From NCBI GenBank assembly GCA_945903265.1, contig CAMDNQ010000030.1, forward strand, positions 1-35,948: a stretch of DNA of 35,948 nucleotides, given 5' to 3'. The position numbers were made by a program, and so were the translations under genes. Source of the DNA: Candidatus Sulfopaludibacter sp. SbA3. GTDB taxonomy: Bacteria; Acidobacteriota; Vicinamibacteria; Vicinamibacterales; UBA2999. Positions 1 to 6,886 of the stretch are shown here, in pieces; within the stretch, counting starts at the first letter, position 1, and each line of letters begins with the position of its first letter. The notes beneath the pieces were generated by a model. The model was not told the DNA's origin. It worked only from the letters and a program-made list of their open reading frames with translations, and ran no database searches.

Positions 1-103
1 TCTTGCCTTCGTCCAAGACCAGCCGGACGGCGCCGGCGATGAACTCTTCGGTGAACTGCCGCCTGGCTCGCCGTCCACGCTTGTCTGATCCCATTCTGGC
101 CAT
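1..103 (-). CDS. IS3-family transposase OrfA, N-terminal fragment
   Basis: Thirty-four codons are visible from an ATG at 103 to the window edge. They read MARMGSDKRGRRARRQ and then FTEEFIAGAVRLVLDEGK. The 'RRQFTEEF.AGAVRLVLDEGK' stretch is the typical start of the helix-turn-helix OrfA proteins of IS3/IS911-type elements, which bind the IS ends and are fused to the OrfB integrase core by ribosomal frameshifting. The rest of the gene lies outside the window, so I cannot say whether the element is intact. Its orientation, reading away from the nuclease gene, fits insertion into that gene. Confidence 0.75.
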   Translation of the reverse strand, partial: MARMGSDKRGRRARRQFTEEFIAGAVRLVLDEGK

Positions 104-148
104 CGTATCCGCCCTTCGGAAGATGTCCACGGAATCGGATCAAGCTCA
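1..148 (-). mobile_element. End of an IS3-family insertion sequence (partial, runs off the left edge)
   Basis: The minus strand carries the first codons of an IS3-type OrfA (see next entry), preceded by a short untranslated leader. Reading the minus strand inward from position 148, the sequence starts TGAGCTTGATCC and continues with GTGGACA about 20 nt in. This resembles the TGA... terminal repeats of IS3 elements. On the other side of this point a protein-coding frame of a different kind begins abruptly. The exact end is estimated (within about 5 nt), and the other end, with its target duplication, is outside the window. The family is supported by the OrfA similarity; the boundary is inference. 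Confidence 0.6.
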
Positions 149-1434
149 CGTGCTTCGCGATTCTTGGTGGGCAGTTTGATGTCCGCGTCAACGGAAAGCC
201 GCTAACGCGGGACGATGCGGCGGACCTGCAGTTTCGCTTTCCACCGGAGGGAGTGAACGACGAGTACGTCGACGGCGTCGGTGAGGTGAGGTGGTGGGCG
301 GGTTTTACCGAGAAACCGATCAAGATCGAGGACGCGCGTGGCATTTCGATCATCGTTCGCGGAAAGATGGCGCAAACGCCGTTCTTCTTCGGCATCACCG
401 GTGGTGTCCACGGTCAGCACGGCATGCAATACATGATGGGCGAGGTGTTCGCCGATCAGGTCGACGCTGAGAGAGATCAGGTTGGAACCGATCGTCAGGG
501 ACTCGTGTGGTCTGAACCAACCCCGGCGGCATTAATGGTTTGGGGGCAGGGGAAGATTCACGACCTCCTTCGGAATTGGCTCGCCAAGCGCGAGCGAGCG
601 AATGAAGAGAAGCTCGAGACTATCGTCAATGAACTCGATCAGACAGTCGGCGAACGCATTGACCGCCTGCCGGCTTCCGAGCAGTTTGAGGCGCGGCAGG
701 TTCTCCGCAAGCTCGCGTCGATTGAATCGATCACGGACGAGCCTGATCGCGCGAAAGAGCTGATAGACCTGGTACTTCGCGCGTTTGAAGACAGCTCGTT
801 TTTCCAGTTGTTGAAGGTACTGAAAGATACAAGTGAGGCCGAGCGTGATGAGATCACCAAGCTGGTGACCGAACTTGACATCTTTGAGACGGTCAAGATG
901 GCCGAAATCGTTCGTGCCCGTGTCGGCGTGATTCAGAAGTTCAAGGAGATGATCGACGCCGACGTGCCTGAAAAACCGGATATGCAGAACTTCTTGTTCC
1001 AGCATCCGTGGCTCATCGATCCCGAGTGGCAAGTGGTTGAGCACGAACGCGGCCTCGAGACGCTCATCATTGAGAAATTCAACCTGGATCCCGCTGGCGT
1101 CGATCCCAAGCGCGAGCGAGTGGACTTCTTCTGCATCGGAACCCGCGGACGCTTTCTCGTGGTTGAAGTGAAGCGCCCGGCCCAACCGATTGGCAAGGCT
1201 GAGTGCATTCAAGCCATGGACTACGTCGGCTACTTACGCGATCAGGTACCAGCGACGGAGGGGCGGCCGAACTTCTACGAAGGGTACTTGATCGGCCACC
1301 ACCTTACGCCGGAGGGACGATCTTGGTCCCGCAATGCTGCTGATTCCAAGGTATACGTCAAGACATGGACGGAGCTTCTCGACATTGCTGACCGAACAGC
1401 ATCTCGTCGATCTGCGTCAAGAGATTCTCTTTGA
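149..1434 (+). pseudogene. GHKL-type ATPase / PD-(D/E)XK nuclease, 5'-truncated by the IS
   Basis: The frame is open from the IS junction to the stop at 1434, but the first usable start inside it is GTG 253. Translation right after the junction (CFAILGGQFDVRVNGKPL) already looks like the middle of a protein. The following segment (WWAGFTEKPI, RGISIIVRGKMAQ, GQHGMQYMMGEV) resembles the region after the ATP-binding lobe of bacterial GHKL/HATPase_c_3 (MORC-like) proteins, so the ATPase lobe itself appears to have been removed. A charged, probably helical linker follows. The C-terminal part (FLFQHPWLI, then D291 in RVDFF and E305-x-K307 in VVEVKRP, numbered from GTG 253) has the D...ExK core of PD-(D/E)XK nucleases of the Shedu/DUF4263 kind. 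The original gene was probably a defence-type ATPase-nuclease. A C-terminal nuclease fragment could still be made. Confidence 0.62.
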
Positions 1435-1783
1435 TAACCGACAGGAAGCTGTTGATCCAGAGGTGGCGATCGAGTGGTTCAAGCAAGAAGTCGGTCTCAA
1501 CGCAAAGACTCTTCGCAGCTGGGGCGTGATCAACGAACTGCGCCTCGTCGCGAATACGGTAAAGCACTCTGAAGGTGGGTCCGCCAGGGCGTTGCGACGC
1601 GCGAGGCCGCAGCTTTTCGTGTTTCCGGGCCTTGAGGATCGCTACGTCTCCAAGCTAAGACTTCGGACCCCGCTGTTTGGGCAGGAACTGTTCGTCACGA
1701 AAGATGATTTCGTGAGATACCACCAAGGCAGCGTTTCCTTCTGGACGGAGTTTGCCGAGGGGCTGTTCAAGCTGGCGCGGTAG
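1385..1783 (+). CDS. Hypothetical protein overlapping the nuclease gene
   Basis: I do not recognise a named family. The frame overlaps the 3' end of the nuclease gene. An ATG exists at 1334, but the first 17 residues from there look like an out-of-frame reading of the nuclease. A TTG at 1385 has a GGAG 10 nt upstream (1371-1374) and is my preferred start, giving about 132 residues. The most striking segment is ELRLVANTVKHSEGGSA followed by LRRARPQLF. Such 'VANxVKH' strings occur in small uncharacterised bacterial proteins. The overlap suggests translational coupling and a shared function with the ATPase-nuclease. No membrane segment or signal peptide is seen. Confidence 0.55.
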   Translation: MLTEQHLVDLRQEILFDNRQEAVDPEVAIEWFKQEVGLNAKTLRSWGVINELRLVANTVKHSEGGSARALRRARPQLFVFPGLEDRYVSKLRLRTPLFGQELFVTKDDFVRYHQGSVSFWTEFAEGLFKLAR

Positions 1784-1812
1784 CAGTCGGTCCTTTCAGT
1801 TTGAAGGCTCGC

Positions 1813-2493
1813 TCAGATCAGGGACGGCCATTTTTCAAGAAGCACCAAGAGTTCCTCGACAGCGTCGGCTGCGACCGCGTATGGCACGTTTCGTCCCGCG
1901 TTTAGCCCTTCGGCTGTGTGTTTGAAATCGTTAACTTCCTTGTGCACTTGAGCAACGTTCGCACGCGACCATGCGTGCCCGGCCCATGTCGGATACAGAG
2001 TCGGCTTGTCAAGTTCGTCGAGCAGCGTGCGAATGCTTTTGTCCTTGCCGACATTTCCCGTGACGGTCTTTAAGCTGCGATGGTAGACGGCCGAGAGGCG
2101 CAGCAGCCCACTGTTGAAATGAAAGCCCGCCATCCACTTGCCGTCGATCCGGACATCTCCGTTGGCGAGTTTGTCAGCGCGATTCTGTAGCACCGGGATT
2201 TCGATATCAGTTCCAACTGGCCTATCGACAAACCCCTGAATCTGCGCCAGGTTCAATCCGTAAAGCGCGCCCAAGAACTCATCGATTGTGCCCGCCACGG
2301 CGCGCTCCTTTCGTGTTGTGCCGTGTTGAAGCAAACGTGAGAGGCGAGCGGCGAATCCGGCAAGTCGCCCATATGGCGGATGGGCTAGGTTCAACTGCAT
2401 GCGACAACTTTGAGGCACGATCGACCGGTCCCGGAAGGACAAAACTACCGGCCGCGTTCCCTCAAGGGCGGGGTCCAAACAGGGTTCACTCAC
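1813..2493 (-). CDS. Hypothetical protein, cytosolic
   Basis: This frame of up to 226 residues converges on the preceding gene with 29 bp between the stops. I do not recognise the family. Conserved-looking stretches are GFHFNSGLLRLSAVYHRSLK near the middle and EVNDFKHTAEGLNAGRNV near the C-terminus, which is mostly helical and acidic. The FKHTAEG string is loosely reminiscent of the VKHSEGG string in the neighbouring gene, but I would not claim homology. The start is uncertain: GTG 2493 is the longest, and ATG 2400 (MQLNLAHPPYG) is equally possible because the first 31 residues look less protein-like. No Shine-Dalgarno helps decide. Confidence 0.5.
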   Translation of the reverse strand: MSEPCLDPALEGTRPVVLSFRDRSIVPQSCRMQLNLAHPPYGRLAGFAARLSRLLQHGTTRKERAVAGTIDEFLGALYGLNLAQIQGFVDRPVGTDIEIPVLQNRADKLANGDVRIDGKWMAGFHFNSGLLRLSAVYHRSLKTVTGNVGKDKSIRTLLDELDKPTLYPTWAGHAWSRANVAQVHKEVNDFKHTAEGLNAGRNVPYAVAADAVEELLVLLEKWPSLI

Positions 2494-2521
2494 CCCTTGT
2501 GTCCAGAGGGCGCAGTCCGAT

Positions 2522-2788
2522 CTACGTCCTTTCAGTAATGCAGTCGTAGGCGAAATCGGTGAACTCCGAAAGGGAAACCCCAGCCGTCACAACATCTTTC
2601 CCTGCTTTAGACCGGACGTGTCCCTCGGAAAGCTGGAAAGCGTTGCATCCCGGTCTGGTGTGGCCGCGAAATTGGATCAGTGCGATGTCAAGGGATGGGT
2701 GCGGCCTGACGTCGAGGTTTACCGTGCCGTCAATCGATGAACTGTGTTCGCAGTTCCACCGTGACGGCCGCGGTGTAGCATACTTTTT
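2522..2788 (-). pseudogene. Possible degraded protein-coding remnant, trypsin-like-protease flavour
   Basis: Most of the roughly 430 bp gap between two genes (2494-2921) is filled by this remnant. A minus-strand frame is open from 2788 to a stop at 2522 with no good start. It reads like real protein: IDGTVNLDVRPHPSLDIALI, then FQLSEGHVRSKAGKDVVTAG and LSEFTDF. 'HPSLDIALI' and 'GKDVVTAGVSLSEF' resemble the Asp-containing and following strands of trypsin-like peptidase domains. Just upstream, a different frame (ISATILKKVCYTAAVTVELR) also looks protein-like and ends at the same 'FID', as if one gene had been frameshifted. The family guess is weak. No other feature is visible in the gap. Confidence 0.25.
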
Positions 2789-2921
2789 TCAAGATCGTTG
2801 CGGAGATGCCACTCCTTCTGCTTGCCGCGACCGGCAGCGAGATCGTGTTGATCGGTAAGTGATTATTGCGCTCTTCACGCTGGCGCCGACCGTACCCGCG
2901 GCGCAACACTTCCGTATGATG

Positions 2922-3335
2922 TTAGAAATAGCGCGCCATCATTTCTTCCGCCTGTGGAATGGCGCCGAAGCCGAACTTCTCGTACAAACCGTGGGCGTCG
3001 CGCGTCCGGAGCAGCATGAGGCGAATGCCGCCCAACTCCGGATGCTCAACCATCGCCTTCACGATGGCCTTGCCGACGCCGCGACTCTGAAATTCTGGAA
3101 ACACGATGATGTCCGCGAGATACGCGAACGTGGCGTAGTCGGTAATGACGCGCCCAAAGCCAACCTGCTGCCCCGCCTGATACGCACCGAAGCTAAGCGA
3201 GTTCTTGATCGAGAGTTCAACAGTGGCCCGCGACCGGCCCGGCGCCCAGTACGACGCGCTCAAGTGGCGATGAACGAGATCGATATCCAGGCGCGCGGGA
3301 TCCGTCGAAATCTCAACGTCCGGGAGTGTTGTCAC
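2922..3335 (-). CDS. GNAT-family N-acetyltransferase
   Basis: A 137-residue protein with the GNAT fold: a short N-terminal half, then ATFAYLADIIVFPEFQSRGVGKAIVKAM, which contains the beta4 strand and the acetyl-CoA pyrophosphate-binding QSRGVG loop (Q/R-x-x-G-x-G/A). The C-terminal part LMLLRTRDAHGLYEKFGF is the usual 'A..FYEK.GF' end. Such proteins transfer an acetyl group from acetyl-CoA to an amine; the substrate cannot be read from sequence. The start is GTG 3335, chosen because a -10-like TACGAT ends only 6 nt upstream and nothing resembles a Shine-Dalgarno. It stands alone between two non-coding stretches. Confidence 0.85.
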   Translation of the reverse strand: MTTLPDVEISTDPARLDIDLVHRHLSASYWAPGRSRATVELSIKNSLSFGAYQAGQQVGFGRVITDYATFAYLADIIVFPEFQSRGVGKAIVKAMVEHPELGGIRLMLLRTRDAHGLYEKFGFGAIPQAEEMMARYF

Positions 3336-3341
3336 GCGGGG

Positions 3342-3347
3342 ATCGTA
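3342..3347 (-). promoter_or_regulatory. -10 box of the GNAT gene, leaderless arrangement
   Basis: Minus-strand TACGAT lies 6 nt before the GTG start. The predicted transcription start would fall on or next to the start codon. No clear -35 is seen. Same arrangement as alaS, rpsT, leuS and others in this window. Confidence 0.45.
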
Positions 3348-3362
3348 TCAGGAGGGCGGGAG

Positions 3363-3620
3363 CCGGTCAGGCGTGTCGGCGAGCCGCCGACCTGCGCGGC
3401 ATGCCGAGGTGCGTCAGGCGTGAAGTCGAGCGAAGCGATTCTTCAGCGTGTCTCCCGGCAACGCGTTCGAGTTGCAACGAGCCAGCTCGGACGTTTTGAG
3501 CCGTGTGACAGATGTCGTATCGAGGCAGCAACTAGACGCGCGGACAGCGTCAGGTAGAGAGCGGAGCGAGACTTCCGGCATGCCGTCGCGGGAGCGCGGC
3601 TCGCCGACATGCCTGACCGG
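3363..3620. repeat. Large imperfect inverted repeat in a 350-bp gene-free gap
   Basis: Between the GNAT and GlcG genes (3336-3686) there is no convincing gene. Positions 3363-3387 and 3596-3620 are inverted copies of a 25-nt sequence with one mismatch. Similarity continues inward: both arms next carry CGGCATGCCG (near 3398 and 3577). The element is about 258 bp with a roughly 200-bp spacer and encodes no obvious protein. It may be a MITE-like or folded RNA element. Its nature is unknown. Confidence 0.5.
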
Positions 3621-3686
3621 CTGGGTGCGTAGGCGGGTCCGCGACTCGCTGGCACCTGCCTCGTCGCGGAGCCGCCCTACTTCCGA

Positions 3687-4181
3687 CTAGTTCGACTTCA
3701 GAAGGTCGGCGACTTTCGCGACGCCGGCCCGCGCGCAGGCGTCGTCGATGTCGAGGGTCGAGCCGGCGCTGCCGACCGCGCCGATGGTGTCGGTGCCGAC
3801 CTGAATCGGGATGCCGCCACTCAGCGCCAGGATGTCGTGCAGGTCGCGCTGCGCGGCGCGTGCCGGGTCGCTGAGCGTGCGCTCCTGGAATTCCTTCGTG
3901 GAGACCCGGAACATGCGCGCGGTGTAGGCCTTGCGACGGGCCATTTCCAGCATCTGCGACGTCGCCTGCTCGTTGCGCAGCAGCACAAGAACGTCCCCCG
4001 CCCGATCGACGACCGCCGCAGCGGTGTTGTAGCCCTTCGCCTTGCACTCGGCGAGCGTCGCCTCGGCAATTGCCTGCGCCATGCCGAGCGACAAGGTCCG
4101 TTGCATGACGACCCCTTGCGCGTGCGCCGGCGTTAGTGCGATGAGAACGAATCCAACGGCGAGCACTGCAATGAACTGCAC
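3687..4181 (-). CDS. Exported GlcG/HbpS-family (DUF336) protein
   Basis: A 164-residue protein with an N-terminal signal peptide (about 1-21, ending AHA-Q). Then comes a single GlcG/HbpS domain: LSLGMAQAIAEATLAECKAKG, AAAVVDRAGDVLVLLRNEQA, the Ala/Arg-rich helix with KAYTAR, and the GGIPIQVGTDTIGAVGSAGS loop. The family binds haem or small ligands (HbpS) or sits in glycolate operons (GlcG); here there is no glycolate gene nearby, so a periplasmic haem or redox-linked role is only a guess. The start is GTG 4181, with GGAGG 4 nt upstream (4186-4190). It is the second minus-strand gene after DUF4126, separated by about 90 bp carrying a palindrome. Confidence 0.85.
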   Translation of the reverse strand: MQFIAVLAVGFVLIALTPAHAQGVVMQRTLSLGMAQAIAEATLAECKAKGYNTAAAVVDRAGDVLVLLRNEQATSQMLEMARRKAYTARMFRVSTKEFQERTLSDPARAAQRDLHDILALSGGIPIQVGTDTIGAVGSAGSTLDIDDACARAGVAKVADLLKSN

Positions 4182-4196
4182 GGGGCCTCCCTGATC

Positions 4197-4216
4197 GCGC
4201 AGGCTGAAGCCTGCGC
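4197..4216. repeat. Short extragenic palindrome (CGCAGGCT type)
   Basis: GCGCAGGCT-GA-AGCCTGCGC is a near-perfect palindrome with a 2-nt centre, between the DUF4126 and GlcG genes. There is no T-run after it in the direction of transcription, so it is not a normal terminator. Next to it 'TCCTAGTG' occurs twice (4225-4232 and 4254-4261). It looks like a dispersed extragenic palindrome. Confidence 0.55.
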
Positions 4217-4272
4217 TCTACGTTTCCTAGTGCTGCAGCTCGCGCACTGCGTCTCCTAGTGACGTCGTGAGA

Positions 4273-4914
4273 TTATGGCCGGACGACGGGCCGGCCGGCG
4301 AGGCGATTCCACTGCCCGGCGGCAAGGCCCCGGATGCCCGCAATCTCACGGCGTACGAGGCGAATCACCTTCGGGATTAGCCAGAGCGCAAATCCGACCA
4401 GCAGGATCACAGCCGCCAGCGCCAGCAGCGGGTACTGCACGGCCAGCCAGACGCCGCCGAGGACGAGCCCGTCTTCCGCGAGGCTCAGGCCGATATTCGA
4501 AAACGGCTCCGGGCTGTGATTCGCGACGATTCGCGTCCCCGCCTTGGTCGAATGGCTCGAGAGCGCGATTCCGCCGCATAGCAGCGCCGCGCCAAGCTTG
4601 ACGGCGGGACTGACGTCGCCCATGGCGGTGGCCGCCAGTACGCCGGCGCCCAGCGGGCGGATGAACGTGTGGAGGCCGTCCCACATGGTGTCGACCCACG
4701 GGACTTTGTCGGCGACGAACTCCACTGTGTAGATGACGCCGGCGAGAATGAGGATGGGCGTCTGGGCCAGCACGTCCAGCGAGCTGAGCGACTGCGGAAG
4801 CGTGAAGAAACCCCAGCGAATGCCGAGCCCGACGGCGAGCACCGTGGAGTAAAGACGGACGCCCGACACAAAGGCGAGCCCCATCAGCGTGCCGAGCGTG
4901 CTGAGTGCGTCCAT
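4273..4914 (-). CDS. DUF4126 membrane protein
   Basis: A 213-residue protein from ATG 4914 (MDALSTLGTLMGLAFVSGVRLYSTVLAVGL). It has several hydrophobic segments: about 7-30, 48-64, 84-110 and a strong one near 168-188 (LLALAAVILLVGFALWLIP). The body matches the DUF4126 family: GxRLYxTVLxxGL at the start, PWVDTMWDGLHTFIRPLGAG and the SSHSTKAGTRIVANHSPEPFSN loop. The function of the family is unknown; it probably sits in the inner membrane. A longer reading upstream would run into the promoter of rsmE, so I reject it. A CATACT -10-like box lies 7 nt before the ATG. It is divergent from rsmE. Confidence 0.85.
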   Translation of the reverse strand: MDALSTLGTLMGLAFVSGVRLYSTVLAVGLGIRWGFFTLPQSLSSLDVLAQTPILILAGVIYTVEFVADKVPWVDTMWDGLHTFIRPLGAGVLAATAMGDVSPAVKLGAALLCGGIALSSHSTKAGTRIVANHSPEPFSNIGLSLAEDGLVLGGVWLAVQYPLLALAAVILLVGFALWLIPKVIRLVRREIAGIRGLAAGQWNRLAGRPVVRP

Positions 4915-4983
4915 CACGATCAGTATGCGGCCAGTACGACCGCTCCGCCAGAGCGCGGGCGTGGACGCGTCATAATCGGCGGC
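4915..4983. promoter_or_regulatory. Divergent promoter region, DUF4126 / rsmE
   Basis: A 69-bp spacer with two -10-like boxes: CATACT on the minus strand (4922-4927) 7 nt before DUF4126, and CATAAT on the plus strand (4971-4976) 7 nt before the GTG of rsmE. Neither gene has a Shine-Dalgarno sequence. Both look leaderless. Confidence 0.45.
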
Positions 4984-5763
4984 GTGCTTCCCCGCTTCTT
5001 TGCCCCCGGCGCCGGACAGACGGGCGACATCACCGACCTCCCCGGCGACGAAGCGCAACACCTCACGCGGGTCCTGCGCCTGAAGGCCGGCGCGCCAGTC
5101 CGGATCTTCAACGGACGCGGGATGGAATTCGACGCGGTTGTCGAGTCGGTCACGAAGACACGAGCCACCGTGACCGTCGGGCCTGCGCGTGCCCCCGCGC
5201 CGGAACCCCGTGTCGCCGTCACGCTTGCCCAGGCGGTCCTCAAGGGCGACAAGATGGACGACGTCGTGCGGGATGCGGTGATGATGGGCGCCGCGGCTAT
5301 CCAGCCGATCGTGACGACGCGGTCCGAAGTGACGCTGGCCACCGTGTCGAGAAGCGGCCGCGTCGAGCGCTGGGAGCGGATCGCGATCGCGGCGGCGAAG
5401 CAGTCAGGCCGCGCGACCGTTCCCGCGATTCTCGAGCCGCGCACCTTCGCCGACCTCGTGGGGGCACTGGGTCACGCCGCACTATCAAGGCCGGCGCTCC
5501 CCGGTCCCGGCCTGATGCTCGTCGAGCCCTCAGCGGCGCGCGGCCCATCGATGCCTGGTGAGTCGACGCTTGGTGAGATGACCGACCCGCCGCCTCGGGA
5601 AACGACGCTGGTAATCGGGCCTGAAGGTGGATGGGACGCGGAGGAACTCGATCGCGGCGCCGCGGCCTGCCGCCTGGTGACGCTCGGCGGCCGCACCATT
5701 CGCGCCGACGCGATGGCGATCGTCGCGCTCGCCGCACTCTTCGCGCACTGGAAAGAGTTTTAG
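4984..5763 (+). CDS. rsmE: 16S rRNA (uracil-1498-N3)-methyltransferase RsmE
   Basis: A 259-residue protein starting at GTG 4984 (MLPRFFAPGAGQTGDITDLPGDEAQHLTRVLRLKAG), the usual RsmE N-terminal PUA-like domain. The C-terminal SPOUT knot is seen in KGDKMDDVVRDAVMMGAAAIQP, ERIAIAAAKQSGR and VIGPEGGWDAEELD. The final knot motif reads LGGRTIRADAMAIVALA, where most family members have LG.RILR.ETA. The aspartate and methionine here are unusual but conserve the shape. A low-complexity insert (about residues 163-205) separates the two halves of the catalytic domain. It uses S-adenosylmethionine to methylate U1498 of 16S rRNA. It heads a same-strand run with the kinase gene, 20 bp downstream. Confidence 0.9.
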   Translation: MLPRFFAPGAGQTGDITDLPGDEAQHLTRVLRLKAGAPVRIFNGRGMEFDAVVESVTKTRATVTVGPARAPAPEPRVAVTLAQAVLKGDKMDDVVRDAVMMGAAAIQPIVTTRSEVTLATVSRSGRVERWERIAIAAAKQSGRATVPAILEPRTFADLVGALGHAALSRPALPGPGLMLVEPSAARGPSMPGESTLGEMTDPPPRETTLVIGPEGGWDAEELDRGAAACRLVTLGGRTIRADAMAIVALAALFAHWKEF

Positions 5764-5768
5764 CCGCG

Positions 5769-5774
5769 TATAAT
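5769..5774 (+). promoter_or_regulatory. Consensus -10 box of the kinase gene
   Basis: A perfect TATAAT ends 9 nt before the TTG start of the kinase and lies just after the rsmE stop. The expected transcription start would fall 1-3 nt before the start codon, so the mRNA is probably leaderless. No convincing -35 is seen. Confidence 0.5.
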
Positions 5775-5783
5775 CCGTCTGCC

Positions 5784-6803
5784 TTGTTCTTCCGCGATCA
5801 GGTCATCGGCAAGTACCGCATCCTGTCTCCCCTCGGCAGCGGCGGCTTTGGCGCCGTGTACCTCGCGCAGGACACCTGGATCGACAAGAAGGTCGCCCTC
5901 AAGGTTCCCCACAAACAACAGGTCGACTTCAGCGAGATGCTGAAGGAGCCGCGTCTGCTGGCGTCGATGAGCCACCCGAACATCGTGACCGTGCTGACCG
6001 CGGAAAAGCAGGACGACACGTTCTTCATCGTCATGGAGTACGTCACCGGCGAAACGCTCGAGTCGATCATCATCCGCGAAGGCGCGCTGGATCTGACCCG
6101 CGCGCTCGACTTCACCTGCCAGATGTGCAACGCCGTCGATCACGCGCACCACGCCGGCGTCCTGCATCGCGACCTGCGTCCCGGCAACATGCTCGTCTCG
6201 GACACCGGGATGCTCAAGGTGACGGACTTCGGCACGTCGCGCATCCTGGAAATCGCCGCCCACGGGACGACGGTGATTGGCAGTCCACCGTATATGGCGC
6301 CTGAGCAGTTTCAGGGGAAGGCGACGTTCGCGAGCGACATCTACTCCATCGGCGTGACGATGTACCAGATGATGACCGGCGAGCTGCCGTACCAGACGCC
6401 GGCGCCCGCCGATCTCGATCGGCTGATGCGGGGCGAGCTGGTGCAGTCCCCCCGGAAGAAAAACAGCCGCATCCCGATCGGCATCAGCAACATCGTCCTC
6501 AAGGCGCTCCAGGCGGATCCGTCGAAGCGGTATCAGCGCGCCGGGGACCTGCTGCAGGACGTCCTGGCAGTCCGCGGGACCCCCTCCGGCAAGTCGCCCC
6601 GCCGCGCCGCGACGGCCGGAACCTCCACCGCGACGGTGACGCCGCCGCCGCGTGCGACGCCGAGGAGCCAGGAGAATGTCGCGGACATCCAGTCCCGCCT
6701 CAAGGCCCGGGAGACGCCGCAGCCCCGTTTCTGCTGGCACTGCCGGAAGCCGCTCCACGCCCGCACCGACCGCTGCCCGTTCTGCAGCGAAAGCCAGTCA
6801 TAG
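5784..6803 (+). CDS. Ser/Thr protein kinase with C-terminal zinc ribbon
   Basis: A 339-residue Hanks-type kinase from TTG 5784. Visible motifs are the glycine loop GSGGFGAVY (about 18-26), the ATP-anchoring lysine in VALK (K40), a helix-C glutamate in KEPRLL (E55), HRD 128-130, DFG 148-150, and PPYMAPEQF for the activation segment. The catalytic loop reads HRDLRPGN, where the usual lysine after HRDL is arginine; this may lower or alter activity. After about residue 265 comes a Pro/Thr/Arg-rich linker and then a CWHCRKP...RCPFC zinc ribbon. There is no transmembrane segment, so it is a soluble kinase, unlike the kinase-TM-propeller proteins common in this kind of genome. The longer reading from 5631 overlaps rsmE and is rejected. 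Confidence 0.9.
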   Translation: MFFRDQVIGKYRILSPLGSGGFGAVYLAQDTWIDKKVALKVPHKQQVDFSEMLKEPRLLASMSHPNIVTVLTAEKQDDTFFIVMEYVTGETLESIIIREGALDLTRALDFTCQMCNAVDHAHHAGVLHRDLRPGNMLVSDTGMLKVTDFGTSRILEIAAHGTTVIGSPPYMAPEQFQGKATFASDIYSIGVTMYQMMTGELPYQTPAPADLDRLMRGELVQSPRKKNSRIPIGISNIVLKALQADPSKRYQRAGDLLQDVLAVRGTPSGKSPRRAATAGTSTATVTPPPRATPRSQENVADIQSRLKARETPQPRFCWHCRKPLHARTDRCPFCSESQS

Positions 6804-6856
6804 GTACAGAAGCCGGGCCCGCCAGCCCGCACAGGCACGCGAGGCGCCCTATCCGG

Positions 6857-6880
6857 TAGGATCTAAGGGAAAGACAGGAG
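6857..6880 (+). promoter_or_regulatory. Promoter -10 and Shine-Dalgarno of ilvE
   Basis: TAGGAT (6857-6862) is followed by AGGAG (6876-6880), 6 nt before ATG 6887. This is a normal leadered start, in contrast to the leaderless-looking starts elsewhere in the window. Confidence 0.4.
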
Positions 6881-6886
6881 TTCGCT

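Noticed and set aside
2559-3557. Two plus-strand frames, one covering the GNAT gene
   Set aside because: They have no recognisable protein features; the minus strand carries a clear GNAT domain.
4669-4983. Long N-terminal extension of rsmE
   Set aside because: The extension is antisense to DUF4126 and the conserved RsmE N-terminus begins at the GTG 4984 next to a -10 box.
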